This document shows positions 16,232 through 25,027 of a stretch of 64,000 nt of DNA, one piece after another; within the stretch, counting starts at the first letter, position 1, and each line of letters starts with the position of its first letter. Where the stretch lies: contig NZ_LT900217.1 in the NCBI RefSeq assembly GCF_900199375.1, forward strand, positions 2,170,001-2,234,000, in the 5' to 3' direction. The position numbers and the translations under genes were made by a program. The stretch comes from Gordonibacter urolithinfaciens. Lineage in GTDB: Bacteria; Actinomycetota; Coriobacteriia; Coriobacteriales; Eggerthellaceae. The notes beneath the pieces were generated by a model, which was given only the letters and a program-made list of their open reading frames with translations, ran no database searches and was not told where the DNA came from.

Positions 16232-17025
16232 TGAAAGCCGATCCGGGCGCTTTCAGCGAGGAAGAGTTTGCCGGCGAGTTTCAGTCGATAGCTAAGCACC
16301 TCGTGCTCGAATCGCGTTGCGCGCCGTCTGCACATCCCCGGGCGGTTCTGCTCGGGGGGCAGAGCGGAGCGGGGAAGACAGCGCTCCACGAGCTTTGCGT
16401 CAAGGGTTTCAAGGATGGGAGCATCGTCATCAACGGCGACGAGTACCGCTCACACCATCCACGCTTCGCCGAGCTGGACGCCCAGTACGGGCCCGAGGCG
16501 GTGGCTCATACCGCCGCATGGGCGGGACAGATGGTAGAGGCGCTGGTCAAAGCTCTGTCATCCGCCCGCTGCAACCTCGTCGTCGAAGGAACGCTGCGCA
16601 CCTCGCAGGTGCCGCTGGACACGGCTGCGCTGCTACGGGGCAAAGGCTATCGCGTGTCGTTGGCGCTCATGGCCGTCAAGCCCGAGATATCGCTCGTCAG
16701 CTGCCAGATCCGCTACGAGCTCATGCGCATGGCCGGCACGACGCCGCGTGCGACCGATCCCGCCCATCACAACAAGATCGTTGCCGACATCGTCCAGAAC
16801 GTGGGCGTCTTGGAAAGCTCGGGCCTGTTCGACGAGATCCGGCTTTACTCGCGCGAAAGAGAGTTGCTGTACCCGCTTGAGGGGGACGCGCGCCGCGCCG
16901 CCGACGTGCTCGAGGCGGTGCTCTTCGGCCCGTGGACTCCTACGGAACGGGAGCACTACGAGTTCCTGGAGGCAAAGCTCGCCTCGCTGCAGGGAGGGGC
17001 GTCCCTCCCGTCGGAGCGGCCTTAG
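16228..17025 (+). CDS. Zeta-toxin family kinase (PezT-like)
   Basis: A P-loop kinase of 265 residues. Walker A GGQSGAGKT is near residue 43, the zeta motif NGDEYRSHHPRF follows, and VVEGTLRTSQVP carries the conserved Glu and Arg. Zeta/PezT toxins phosphorylate UDP-N-acetylglucosamine and block peptidoglycan synthesis. The gene overlaps the HTH antitoxin by 4 nt (ATGA). All catalytic motifs look intact, so the module is probably active. Confidence 0.88.
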   Translation: MMKADPGAFSEEEFAGEFQSIAKHLVLESRCAPSAHPRAVLLGGQSGAGKTALHELCVKGFKDGSIVINGDEYRSHHPRFAELDAQYGPEAVAHTAAWAGQMVEALVKALSSARCNLVVEGTLRTSQVPLDTAALLRGKGYRVSLALMAVKPEISLVSCQIRYELMRMAGTTPRATDPAHHNKIVADIVQNVGVLESSGLFDEIRLYSRERELLYPLEGDARRAADVLEAVLFGPWTPTEREHYEFLEAKLASLQGGASLPSERP

Positions 17026-17228
17026 AGCCGCGGGACCGGCCGGAGGTGCACGAGGCTGGCCGCAGGGGACGCCGAGGTCGCCCCGAGCCGCCCAGAGGTC
17101 GCCCGGAGCTGCGCCGGGGGTCGCCGGTGAGCCACACCGAGGTTTCCGGGGGTCGCCCTTGTGTAGTCCCGTACTTGGTAACATGCCCGTTAGGTTCGTT
17201 TCGCGGCATTCCGTGGTAGGATAAAAAC

Positions 17229-18185
17229 ATGGAACAACTCGAACACTATATACAGGGCATCGTGCACGTCGATTGGCTGACCACGGCCTTGGCGGCTGCC
17301 GTCATCCTCGCGGTCACGGCCATCTTCGCGCGCCTTACCGTTCGCTTCATGCGCAAGATGCTGCACTACAACGAGGAGAAGAACCTTCCCTCCAGCTCCA
17401 TCTTCGTCAACATCGCCCGCGGCGCCGTATGGCTGCTGGGCGTGTGCATCATGCTGTCCACCTGCTACGGCGTGGACGTGAGCGCCGCCATCACCGCGCT
17501 CGGCATCGGCGGCATCGCCATCTCGCTCGGCTTCCAGGACACCATCGCCAACCTCATCGGCGGCTTGCAGGTCAGCCTGCTGCGCATCATCAAGCCCGGC
17601 GACAACATCGAGGTGGGCTCGTCGTCCGGCGTGGTGAAGGACATCACCTGGCGCCACACCACCATCAGGAACAGCAAGGGGGAGGAAGTCGTCATCCCCA
17701 ACTCCATCATCAACAAGACGGCGCTCACGCACCTGCCGCCCACGAACCAGGTGAGCCTGCCCATCGTGGTGGTCACACCCGGCGAGCACCTGAACGACGT
17801 GGCGGCGGCCATCGAGCACGAGGCATCCGAGGCGGCGGGGTCGGTGGCGAAGCTGACGAAGGAGCCGAAGCTGTCCTTCTCGGCCATCACCGACGGCGGC
17901 TATGTGGGATCCATCACGTTCAAGGTGGCCGACAGCCGCACGAGCGCCCGGGCGGGCGATGCCGTGCTGCGGGCCGTGGCGCCCCTCACGCGCGCCGGAG
18001 CGCCCGAGGCGGCCGGCAAGGTTCTCGAGGAGGCTCGGCAGGAGGCCGAGGAAGCATCGGAGGAGGCTGCCGAGAAGCCCAAGTCCAAGCCCGCGGTAAA
18101 GGCGAGCAGCAGGCAGGCCTCTCCTACGAGCCTGCGCAAGCGCATGGCGCGCATGTTCCGAACGAGCAAAGGGGGTCGATCATGA
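17229..18185 (+). CDS. mscS: Small-conductance mechanosensitive channel, MscS family
   Basis: A membrane protein of 318 residues with three hydrophobic helices. The third contains the Gly/Ala-rich pore (ITALGIGGIAISLGFQDTIANLIGG) followed by the beta-domain (IKPGDNIEV, IPNSIINKT). It relieves hypo-osmotic pressure. The last ~60 residues are a Lys/Glu/Ala-rich extension beyond the usual fold. AGGA lies 7 nt before the ATG. It overlaps the downstream DUF2804 gene by ATGA. Confidence 0.93.
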   Translation: MEQLEHYIQGIVHVDWLTTALAAAVILAVTAIFARLTVRFMRKMLHYNEEKNLPSSSIFVNIARGAVWLLGVCIMLSTCYGVDVSAAITALGIGGIAISLGFQDTIANLIGGLQVSLLRIIKPGDNIEVGSSSGVVKDITWRHTTIRNSKGEEVVIPNSIINKTALTHLPPTNQVSLPIVVVTPGEHLNDVAAAIEHEASEAAGSVAKLTKEPKLSFSAITDGGYVGSITFKVADSRTSARAGDAVLRAVAPLTRAGAPEAAGKVLEEARQEAEEASEEAAEKPKSKPAVKASSRQASPTSLRKRMARMFRTSKGGRS

Positions 18186-19267
18186 ACGAGAAACGCCTTG
18201 AGGGCCCGGGTCCGCTGCATCGCGAGGACGGCGCGCTCTCCGCATGCGGGTGGGCCACCCAGCTGGAGCTCGCCTACGACCGCACGCGCATCAAAGCGCC
18301 CGGGTGGCGCATCAAGGAGTGGGACTACTACTTGGTGAACGACGGCGCCTATGCCGTGGCGCTCACGCTGGGCGACCTGGGTTACCTCGGCCTTGTCTCG
18401 GCGTCGGTCATCGACTTCGCGCAGGCGGCCTACAAGACCACGAGCGTCATCACGCCCTTTCCGCTCGGACGCTTCCGCCTTCCTTCCACCTCGCGGGAAG
18501 GCGTCTCGTCCTTCGAGAACGGGCGCGTGTCCTTCCGCTTCGAGGCAGGGAACGGCGAGCGCCGGCTGCACGCCCGTTTTGCGCAGTTCGACGGCGACGA
18601 CGACCTCGTGTTCGACGCCGTGCTCTCCGACGAGCCCGAGGAAACCATGGTCATTGCCACGCCGTGGGCCGAGGATCCGCTCGCCTTCTACTACAATCAG
18701 AAGATCGTGGCCATGCGCGCCCGTGGCAGCTTCAAGAAGGGCCTGCTGGTACACGGGTTCGCACCCGACGACTCGTTCGGCTTGCTAGATTGGGGCCGCG
18801 GCGTGTGGACGCGCGACAACACGTGGTTCTGGGGCGTGGCGCAAGGCTGGCAGGACGGGCGGGGCGGAGCCCGGCCGGGCTCGCACTGCTTCGGCCTGAA
18901 CCTGGGCTACGGTTTCGGCGACACGTCGGCCGCCTCGGAGAACATGGCGTTCGTGGACGGCGTGTGCCACAAGCTGCACCGCGTGGACTTCGGCGTGCCC
19001 GAGAAGCCCGCCGCGGCCAACGCCCGCAAGGTCGCCGACCGCTACGACCTGCTGGCCCCTTGGCACGTCACCGACGACGAGGGCCGCCTCGATGTGACGT
19101 TCACCCCGCTGCTCGACCGTGCGGACTGCATCAACGCCCTGGTCGTGCGCACCGACCAGCACCAGGTGTTCGGCACGTTCGACGGCACGGTGGTGCTCGA
19201 CGACGGCACGCCCTTCCGCATCGCCGGCCTGCAGGGATCAGCCGAGGTCGTGCACAACGTGTACTAG
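18182..19267 (+). CDS. DUF2804 domain-containing protein
   Basis: A soluble protein of 361 residues matching the DUF2804 pattern: KEWDYYLV near the start, FNQ/YYNQKI in the middle, DWGRGVWTRDNTWFWGVAQG, and FGLNLGYGFGD. No signal peptide or catalytic site is known to me for this family. It is translationally coupled to mscS (ATGA overlap), which may mean a membrane- or lipid-related role, but this is only context. It ends against a REP-like palindrome and a strong terminator. Confidence 0.85.
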   Translation: MNEKRLEGPGPLHREDGALSACGWATQLELAYDRTRIKAPGWRIKEWDYYLVNDGAYAVALTLGDLGYLGLVSASVIDFAQAAYKTTSVITPFPLGRFRLPSTSREGVSSFENGRVSFRFEAGNGERRLHARFAQFDGDDDLVFDAVLSDEPEETMVIATPWAEDPLAFYYNQKIVAMRARGSFKKGLLVHGFAPDDSFGLLDWGRGVWTRDNTWFWGVAQGWQDGRGGARPGSHCFGLNLGYGFGDTSAASENMAFVDGVCHKLHRVDFGVPEKPAAANARKVADRYDLLAPWHVTDDEGRLDVTFTPLLDRADCINALVVRTDQHQVFGTFDGTVVLDDGTPFRIAGLQGSAEVVHNVY

Positions 19268-19371
19268 GGTGTGACAGGGGGACGACGGGGATAACGTCAC
19301 GTTCTTGGGCGCTTTGCGGCCTTGCGTCTCATTGGGGAACGTGACATTATCCCCGTCCCCCTGTCACACCC
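19268..19371. repeat. REP-like palindromic element, copy R1
   Basis: Long inverted repeat. The left arm GGGTGTGACAGGGGGACGAC..GATAACGTCACGTT (19268-19303) pairs with AACGTGACATTATCCCCGTC..CACACCC (19338-19371). It shares the GACGGGGAT..ATCCCCGTC core with copies at 42321 and 52289. It lies between convergent genes. Such elements are often spread by REP-associated tyrosine transposases, and none is encoded in this window. Confidence 0.7.
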
Positions 19372-19382
19372 TTGTCACACGG

Positions 19383-19412
19383 AGCGGCCCGCCGATCGGC
19401 GGGCCGCTTTTC
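19383..19412 (+). terminator. Rho-independent terminator after the DUF2804 gene
   Basis: A perfect 11-bp stem AGCGGCCCGCC / GGCGGGCCGCT with loop GATC, followed by TTTTC. It ends the mscS-DUF2804 transcript. It is symmetrical, so it could also act weakly on the opposing pilus operon. Confidence 0.85.
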
Positions 19413-19447
19413 ACGTTCCAGGCAGGCTGCTTGTGGAGGCCGGCTTC

Positions 19448-20521
19448 CTACAGCCCCTCGGTTTCGAAGCGCTTCTTCAGCGCCTCCTGGTGGATGCTGT
19501 ACTGCAGCGCCATCTCCTTGGCCACGCGCCCGCTCTTCACCAGGTCGAACAGGCTCTGGTCCATCGTGCGCATGCCCTCTGCTCCGCCCGCGGCTATCAC
19601 GCTGTCTATCTGGTGCGTCTTCTCCTCGCGGATGAGGTTGCGGATGGCCGTGTTCGTGACCATGATCTCGAAGGCGGGCACCACCTCGCCGTCCACCGTG
19701 GGCACGAGCTGCTGCGACACGATGGCGTCCAGCACCATGGACAACTGCATACGTATCTGGCGCTGCTGCGAGGCGGGGAAGGCGTCGATGATACGGTCCA
19801 CCGTGCCGGCCGCGCCCGTGGTGTGCAGCGTGCTGAACAGCAGCTGCGCCATCTCCGCGGCGGTGACGGCCGTGCCGATGGTCTCGTAGTCGCGCATCTC
19901 GCCCAAGAGGATGACGTCCGGGCTCTCGCGCATGGCCGAGCGCAGCGCCTCGCCGTAGGTGGCGATGTCGGTGGGCACCTCGCGCTGCGTCACGATGCAG
20001 CTGCCGTGCTTGTGGACGTACTCGATGGGGTCCTCCATGGTGATGATGTGCCCGCTGCGCTCGTGGTTCAGCTTGTCGATGATGCAGGCCAGCGTCGTGG
20101 ACTTGCCCGCGCCCGCCGGTCCCGTGACCAGCACGAGGCCCTTCTGCAGGCGGGCCAGGCGCAGCACCTCGTCGGGGATGTGGAAGTCGGCCGGGTTCGG
20201 CAGGCCGAACGGGATGACGCGGATGACGGCGCCGAACGACCCGCGCTGGCGGAACACGTTCGAGCGGAAGCGCCCCACGCCCGCGATGGCGAACGAGAAG
20301 TCGTCGTCGTGGTTGCCGTTGTCCACGAAGCTCTTCATGCTGCGGCCGCTCACCTCGTAGATGGCGCGCACGAACGTCTCGGTGTCGTCGGGCATGAGCG
20401 GCGCCGAGTCCAGGCGGATCTGCCTCCCGCTCACCTCGTAAGACAGCGGCAGGCCTGCAATGATGAAGATGTCGGACGCCTTCGCATCCACCATCTCCCG
20501 CAGCAGCTCTTCAAGTTTCAT
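19448..20521 (-). CDS. pilT: PilT-type (twitching/retraction) secretion ATPase
   Basis: A GspE/PilT superfamily hexameric ATPase of 357 residues. Walker A is GPAGAGKST, the Asp box and Walker B are in VILLGEMRDYETI, and a His box is in LLFSTLHTTGA. The C-terminal AIRNLIRE motif is diagnostic of PilT retraction ATPases rather than PilB. AGGAG precedes the ATG. It is the last gene of the pilus-like operon, and no PilB-type assembly ATPase is present next to it. It lies 10 nt after the preceding gene. Confidence 0.92.
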   Translation of the reverse strand: MKLEELLREMVDAKASDIFIIAGLPLSYEVSGRQIRLDSAPLMPDDTETFVRAIYEVSGRSMKSFVDNGNHDDDFSFAIAGVGRFRSNVFRQRGSFGAVIRVIPFGLPNPADFHIPDEVLRLARLQKGLVLVTGPAGAGKSTTLACIIDKLNHERSGHIITMEDPIEYVHKHGSCIVTQREVPTDIATYGEALRSAMRESPDVILLGEMRDYETIGTAVTAAEMAQLLFSTLHTTGAAGTVDRIIDAFPASQQRQIRMQLSMVLDAIVSQQLVPTVDGEVVPAFEIMVTNTAIRNLIREEKTHQIDSVIAAGGAEGMRTMDQSLFDLVKSGRVAKEMALQYSIHQEALKKRFETEGL

Positions 20522-20531
20522 CTCATCGCTC

Positions 20532-20999
20532 CTATCGTGTCTGCGCAGCGCCCGACCACAGCGTCTCGCCTGCGCCGCTCTCCGTCCACAGCGTCGTAGC
20601 CTTCCACGACGCCACGCTGTAGGTGGCGTCCGCGTGTATCTGCAGCACGACGGCGAGCGCACGCCCGCTGTCGGCAGTGAATTCCGCCTTGACCGTCGAT
20701 CCGTCCAGCTCGGCATCCGCCGGCAGCGCCGCGCGAACGGCGGCCAGCGCCTCGGCCAGCCCGCCGCCCGCCGCCCGTACCGGTGCCAGCGCGGCGTCGA
20801 TGTCGGCTGCGAACTCCTGGCCCGCCCGCTCGTTGGCGTACGTGTCGGCGGTGAAGGACGCCTGCCGCTCGGCGGCGGCGTACGTGGCCTGCGCCGTCGT
20901 CACCGAGAGCACGGCCATGACGGCCAGGCACAGGATGATGACGAGGGCGAACAGGCTGATGGGCCCTATGCGCACCGATCCGCGTCCCCGCGTGGTCAT
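20532..20999 (-). CDS. Pilus-operon membrane protein with single N-terminal helix (unknown)
   Basis: A protein of 155 residues with a short basic N-terminus, one hydrophobic helix (about residues 13-33) and an Ala-rich extracytoplasmic domain. The layout fits a minor-pilin-like or assembly protein, but no prepilin peptidase site is obvious. It overlaps the upstream gene by ATGA and precedes pilT by 10 nt. The function is inferred only from the operon. Confidence 0.75.
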   Translation of the reverse strand: MTTRGRGSVRIGPISLFALVIILCLAVMAVLSVTTAQATYAAAERQASFTADTYANERAGQEFAADIDAALAPVRAAGGGLAEALAAVRAALPADAELDGSTVKAEFTADSGRALAVVLQIHADATYSVASWKATTLWTESGAGETLWSGAAQTR

Positions 21000-21511
21000 G
21001 CGACATCGCCCCCTTCCGCTGCTGCCGCATCCGGCGCGCGGCCGATGTCCGTGCCCGCGGTGCCGTCGCTCACGTAGCGAGACGTCTCCAGCTCGTAGAC
21101 TGCCTCGCCGCCGCAGGATACCGTGATGTTCGCGCGGTACAGCGTACCGTCCTCCGTGCGCTCGGGCACGACCTCGCGCGACACGACATAGGCGTCCTCC
21201 GCATCGGCTCCCGTGCCCGTCTCCGAGCCCAGCGTGCCGCCGTCGCCGTCGAAAGCCTCGCTCGACGTGCCCGCGAGCGGCGCGGCCGCGAACTCCTCCG
21301 CCGCGTTCGATGCCAGCAGCACGGCCTGCGTCAGCTTGCGCTCCTCCACGCCGCGGTTGTGCGCCGCGCCGAACAGCTGCATGAACACCGCCAGCGCGAA
21401 CGCCAGAAACACCAAAAGCACCAGCGCCTCCACTACGAACGCGGTGCCGTGCCAGGTAGTATCGGAGCCGCGGCGGGCGGCGAGCAGCGAGTCGGCCGGT
21501 TTCCTTGCCAT
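20996..21511 (-). CDS. Minor-pilin-like membrane protein in the pilus operon
   Basis: A protein of 171 residues starting at the ATG at 21511, which has GGGGAGG 8 nt upstream. The GTG at 21520 lacks this spacing. One hydrophobic helix (FVVEALVLLVFLAFALAVFM) with a Glu just inside it, as in type IV pilin-like helices, is followed by an Asp/Glu/Gly-rich domain containing one Cys. It overlaps both neighbours or nearly so. I call it pseudopilin-like with moderate confidence. Confidence 0.7.
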   Translation of the reverse strand: MARKPADSLLAARRGSDTTWHGTAFVVEALVLLVFLAFALAVFMQLFGAAHNRGVEERKLTQAVLLASNAAEEFAAAPLAGTSSEAFDGDGGTLGSETGTGADAEDAYVVSREVVPERTEDGTLYRANITVSCGGEAVYELETSRYVSDGTAGTDIGRAPDAAAAEGGDVA

Positions 21512-21512
21512 G

Positions 21513-22055
21513 CTAGGCACCTCCCCTCACGCTGCGCAGCGCCACCTGCACGCTGCCGTCGTCCGTGTCCACGGTGAGCAGCCCGTCCTCGTAGGAGAAC
21601 GCGAAGCGCTGCGAGGCGACGATGGGGGTGGCCTTCTCCGGCGTGTACGCCGCGTCGGCCAGTGCGTACTCTTCCACGATGGAACCCTGGTAGGCGTAGA
21701 TGCGCGTCTCGAACGTGCCGCTGTCCAGCCGCTCGGTCAGCACGAGCGAGCGGCCCTCGGGGCCCTTGCCCGCGCCGACGGCGTCCACGGAGTCGGCCGC
21801 GCGCACGCTGTTGGCGATGAGACCCGTAGCCAGGCGCGACGCGTCGGCCTGCTCGCGCACGTCCACCAAGGCGCGGTAGAGCCCTGTGCCGGCCATGATG
21901 GCAATGAGCAGCGCCACGATGAACAGCGCGAACAGCAGCACCGTGAACAGCCGCCCGAAGTTCTGGCCGCCTTCGGCCCGCTGGACCACGCCCCTGCTGG
22001 TCAAAGCCTCCATAACCGCATCCTCGTCCCGCCCGGAAGGGCGCTCGCCCCTCAT
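21513..22055 (-). CDS. Pilus-operon membrane protein (possibly DUF4860)
   Basis: A protein of 180 residues with a ~33-residue cytoplasmic N-terminus, one hydrophobic helix (LFTVLLFALFIVALLIAIMAG) and an extracytoplasmic domain of beta-rich appearance. The sequence recalls DUF4860 proteins found in similar actinobacterial pilus clusters, but I cannot confirm this. It overlaps the upstream gene by ATGA and ends 2 nt before the next start, so the set is tightly coupled. Confidence 0.72.
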   Translation of the reverse strand: MRGERPSGRDEDAVMEALTSRGVVQRAEGGQNFGRLFTVLLFALFIVALLIAIMAGTGLYRALVDVREQADASRLATGLIANSVRAADSVDAVGAGKGPEGRSLVLTERLDSGTFETRIYAYQGSIVEEYALADAAYTPEKATPIVASQRFAFSYEDGLLTVDTDDGSVQVALRSVRGGA

Positions 22056-22378
22056 CGCGGAACCACCACGACGCTCGGCATGATGTTCTCGGCGAACACC
22101 TCGTAGGTTATCACGTAGTCACCGCGGTTCACACGCAGGCCGTAGCTCTGCTCCAGGTGCTCGAGCGAGGAGGGGTAGGAACCCTCGATGGCGCAGCACT
22201 GCTTCGCGCTGTCCAGGATGGCGTTGCGCACGGACACGGCACCCTGCTCGCGCAGGTTCTGACCGACGGCCCCCGCCGCGAACCAGCCGCCCACGGCCAG
22301 CGCCAGCACGAGCGCAAGGGCGGCGAGCCTCATGCCCCGCCGGCGCCTCCGCTGCTTTGTCGAACGCTCGTGGTACAT
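22052..22378 (-). CDS. Small pseudopilin-like membrane protein
   Basis: A protein of 108 residues with a very basic N-terminus (KQRRRRRG), one hydrophobic helix and a short domain containing CCAIEGSYPSSLEHLEQSYGL. That layout (Cys, EGxYP, LExxYGL) is common in small pseudopilins of Gram-positive pilus loci. It sits 9 nt after the GspF/PilC gene. The start could also be the inner ATG (MRLAALAL). Confidence 0.72.
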   Translation of the reverse strand: MYHERSTKQRRRRRGMRLAALALVLALAVGGWFAAGAVGQNLREQGAVSVRNAILDSAKQCCAIEGSYPSSLEHLEQSYGLRVNRGDYVITYEVFAENIMPSVVVVPR

Positions 22379-22387
22379 CGCCGCGCC

Positions 22388-23440
22388 CTAGCCGATCGAT
22401 CCCATGATGCCGATGAGCGGCAGCATGACCGAAACGAGCGTGGCGCCCACGGCCACGGTCAGGAAGGCGGCGAGCGCGGGCTCCACGCCGTCCACCAGGC
22501 GGTCCATCTTCATGATGGCATCGTCGAAGAATGTGAGCGACAGGCGGCCCAGCACGTCCTCCACGCTGCCGGAGCGTGCGCCGATGGTGAGCATGCGGGC
22601 GTACACGGGCTCGAAAACGCCGCTGTCGGACACCGCCTGCGCCAGGCTCTTCGGCGCGGACAGGTCGAGCATCGCCTCGCGCGCCCCCTCGAGCTGCTGT
22701 CTGAGCGTGCGGTGGTCGACCATGGACACGGCCTCCTTCATGGCCGTGTCGGTGTCGATGCCCGAGGCCACGTACGTGGCCAGCGCCGACGTGAAGCGGC
22801 TCAAGGCCAGCTGGTACATGGTGTTGCGCGTGAAGGGCATGCGCTCGGCGACGCGCATGATGCTGCGGCGCCCGCCCTCGCTGCGCATGGCCACCGCCAT
22901 GGCCAGCACGATAACCGTGCACACGAGCGTCACGGCCAGCGCCGCCCACCCGATGCCGATGGAGGCGCCCACGGCGTTGAACGACCCGGCCGCCAGGTTG
23001 CCCGACAGGCTCTCGTACACGTTCACGAACACGGGCAGGATGACGGCCACGGTGAAGGCCAGGATGACGGACATGACGCACAGCAGGGCGGCGGGGTAGA
23101 CGATGCTCGAGCGCATCTTCGCGAACAGCCGCCCCTCCTCGTCGTAGTACACGGCCAGGGTGCGCAGCGTGGGCTCCAAGCGGCCCGACACCTCGCCCAC
23201 GCCCACCATGTCCACGACGTGGCGCGGGAAGAAGCCCGATCCGTCGAGGGCCCTCGCCAGCGGCTCGCCGGCGATAAGCCGAAGGTACACGGCGTCGCAC
23301 GCGCGCTTGAAGGCGCCGTCCTCCATGTTCTCGCCCAGCAGGCCCACGGCTTCGTCGGTCTGGATGCCGGCGGCCAGCATGATGGCGACGCTCTCGCAGA
23401 ACGCGCTTACGGCGCTGCTCTCAAGCACGGTAGTGGCCAT
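22388..23440 (-). CDS. GspF/PilC-type inner-membrane pilus platform protein
   Basis: A protein of 350 residues with two GspF (T2SSF) domains, each ending in hydrophobic helices (around residues 120-180 and 320-345). The motifs GEPLARALDGSGFFPRHVVDMVGVGEVSGRLE and ARSGSVEDVLGRLS are the usual repeat signatures. It forms the membrane platform on which the ATPase acts. AAGGAG lies upstream. It is second in the operon after the transglutaminase lipoprotein. Confidence 0.92.
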   Translation of the reverse strand: MATTVLESSAVSAFCESVAIMLAAGIQTDEAVGLLGENMEDGAFKRACDAVYLRLIAGEPLARALDGSGFFPRHVVDMVGVGEVSGRLEPTLRTLAVYYDEEGRLFAKMRSSIVYPAALLCVMSVILAFTVAVILPVFVNVYESLSGNLAAGSFNAVGASIGIGWAALAVTLVCTVIVLAMAVAMRSEGGRRSIMRVAERMPFTRNTMYQLALSRFTSALATYVASGIDTDTAMKEAVSMVDHRTLRQQLEGAREAMLDLSAPKSLAQAVSDSGVFEPVYARMLTIGARSGSVEDVLGRLSLTFFDDAIMKMDRLVDGVEPALAAFLTVAVGATLVSVMLPLIGIMGSIG

Positions 23441-23505
23441 AATCTCATTCGCTCCTTGTCCGACTTTGCGCTTCGGGCCCTTGCGGTATCGTGCTCGGCC
23501 CGCAC

Positions 23506-24510
23506 TCAGTACGTGTACCGGTCAGTGTATTCCTTCGCGTCCCCCACGTACTTCCCCGACCCGCCGGCGGCGGCAAACGTCAAGTCGATGCGCGTCCACG
23601 TGTCGGGGTCGACGCTCACCTCGACGCTCCTCCAGCTTCCATCAAGATATACCAAATTCCATGCATGGTAAATATTATCAGGGGAAACGTAGCCGGTGAC
23701 GATCTTCGTGGGAATTCCAAGGCTTCGCAGCATGGCGGCTCCCAGGCTCACGTAGTCGAAGCAGATGCCCTTTCCCTCGGCCAACGTGGCGTCGGGGTCG
23801 GGCACGTAGCCCGTGGCGTCGGCCAGTCGCTCGGCCTTCTCGGTGTCGTAGCTGATGTTCTCGGCGATCCAGGTGTAGATGCTGCGCAGCACGTCGCCCT
23901 CGTTCCGGGCGCCGGCTGCAAGCTCGCTCGCCTTCGTCACGCAGGCGCTGTCCGCGTCGTAGTCGCAGAACACGTTCGGACGCAGGAAGGGCTCGAACTC
24001 GCTCGCGAGCACCGCGTCTACGGTGGTTCCGTTGATGGACACGTAGCGGTCGCCCTCGGTGTTCTGCATGACCTGCACGTCGTAGGTGCCGTCGCCCATG
24101 GTGAACGGCACGGAAATGGGCGTGCCGTCGCCGGGCAGGTCGTAGTTGCGCTTCACGCCGTCCTTGGTGACCAGCAGCTTCAGGCGGCTCGCGTTCTGCG
24201 CCGAGGCCGCCACGTAGCCGAGCGAGGCATGCGAGACGTCTATCATGCTGTCGTGGCCGACCACGGAGGCGTCGGCGTCGAAGGGGGAGGTTGCCAGCGC
24301 CGGGCGCTCGAAGGCGGGGCCGCTCGTCGCGCCCTCGCTGTCGCCGGCGCCCACGGTGCCGCCCCCGCCGCCCGGGGTGGCACCACTGTCGGAGTCGCCG
24401 CATCCCGCAAGCGGAGCCAATGCAACGGCCAGCAGAAACGCGAGCGCGGTCGCAGAGGCGCGGCGCAACGCCGTCGTCTGGCGGGGCTTGCATGCGCCGG
24501 GACGTTTCAC
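23506..24510 (-). CDS. Transglutaminase-like lipoprotein
   Basis: The GTG start at 24510 was chosen because AAGGA lies 7 nt upstream and a clean lipoprotein signal follows (basic start, hydrophobic run, LAPLAGC with the lipid Cys at residue 37). The mature part begins Gly-rich and ends in a transglutaminase-like fold. The catalytic triad candidates are Cys in GKGICFDYVS, His in NIYHAWNLVYLDG and Asp in SVDPDTW. It is probably exported to the outer face of the membrane, where it could crosslink or process surface proteins. It heads the pilus-like operon, 65 nt before the GspF gene. Confidence 0.85.
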   Translation of the reverse strand: MKRPGACKPRQTTALRRASATALAFLLAVALAPLAGCGDSDSGATPGGGGGTVGAGDSEGATSGPAFERPALATSPFDADASVVGHDSMIDVSHASLGYVAASAQNASRLKLLVTKDGVKRNYDLPGDGTPISVPFTMGDGTYDVQVMQNTEGDRYVSINGTTVDAVLASEFEPFLRPNVFCDYDADSACVTKASELAAGARNEGDVLRSIYTWIAENISYDTEKAERLADATGYVPDPDATLAEGKGICFDYVSLGAAMLRSLGIPTKIVTGYVSPDNIYHAWNLVYLDGSWRSVEVSVDPDTWTRIDLTFAAAGGSGKYVGDAKEYTDRYTY

Positions 24511-24577
24511 GGACCAATCCTTCGTGTTCAGGTTCGGCAGGGCGCAGCGCGACGGGCGGAGCCCTGGAGTCGTGTCC

Positions 24578-24583
24578 ATTATA
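24578..24583 (-). promoter_or_regulatory. Probable -10 of the pilus-like operon
   Basis: On the minus strand TATAAT lies about 68 nt before the GTG start of the lipoprotein gene. It would fall within an ORF begun at the upstream ATG, which supports the GTG start. No good -35 is visible. Confidence 0.5.
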
Positions 24584-25027
24584 GCGTGTCCGAAACCGGG
24601 TCCTCTGCGCGTTCCGCACGTCCATAATCGTCCCGGCGCCGTCTCGGGAAGAGGCGAGGGAGGGGAAGCGAGCGGTCGTTTATCGCCTGCGAACGGTATT
24701 CAACAGGGGGGTCAACGGTAAATTGAGACTCACTATGAGGGTGGAGAGGCGAGCTTTGCCGCCCTGATCTCCATAATTGCGTGTTTTCGAGCAGCAATTA
24801 TGGAAACGGTATTTGGAAGGAGTGGTCGGGGCACCTCCGGCATTCGATATGTGATCGCATTTGTGGTAAAATCTCATACGGATTTTGCCGTGCTTTTTCG
24901 CGGGGCATAATCTACCGCGTCAAGAATGCACATGGCATGTCAGAAAACGTATAGGCGAATCTAACGCACGCGGTGCCCCTTGAGAAGCGGGGCCCCTGAA
25001 GAGGTACCTGAGGATTCGGTGATACGT
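24584..25027. other. Intergenic region between pilus operon and giant adhesin
   Basis: No gene is seen. The region is AT-richer than its surroundings and contains the inverted repeat CCATAATTGC (24771-24780) / GCAATTATGG (24794-24803), a possible operator. CATAAT at 24906-24911 could be a -10 for the adhesin gene, about 115 nt before its start. Confidence 0.4.

Noticed and set aside
17026-17228. Imperfect GGTCGCC-containing repeats after the zeta toxin gene
   Set aside because: Units are irregular and do not form a clear hairpin, CRISPR or known element; composition alone may explain them.
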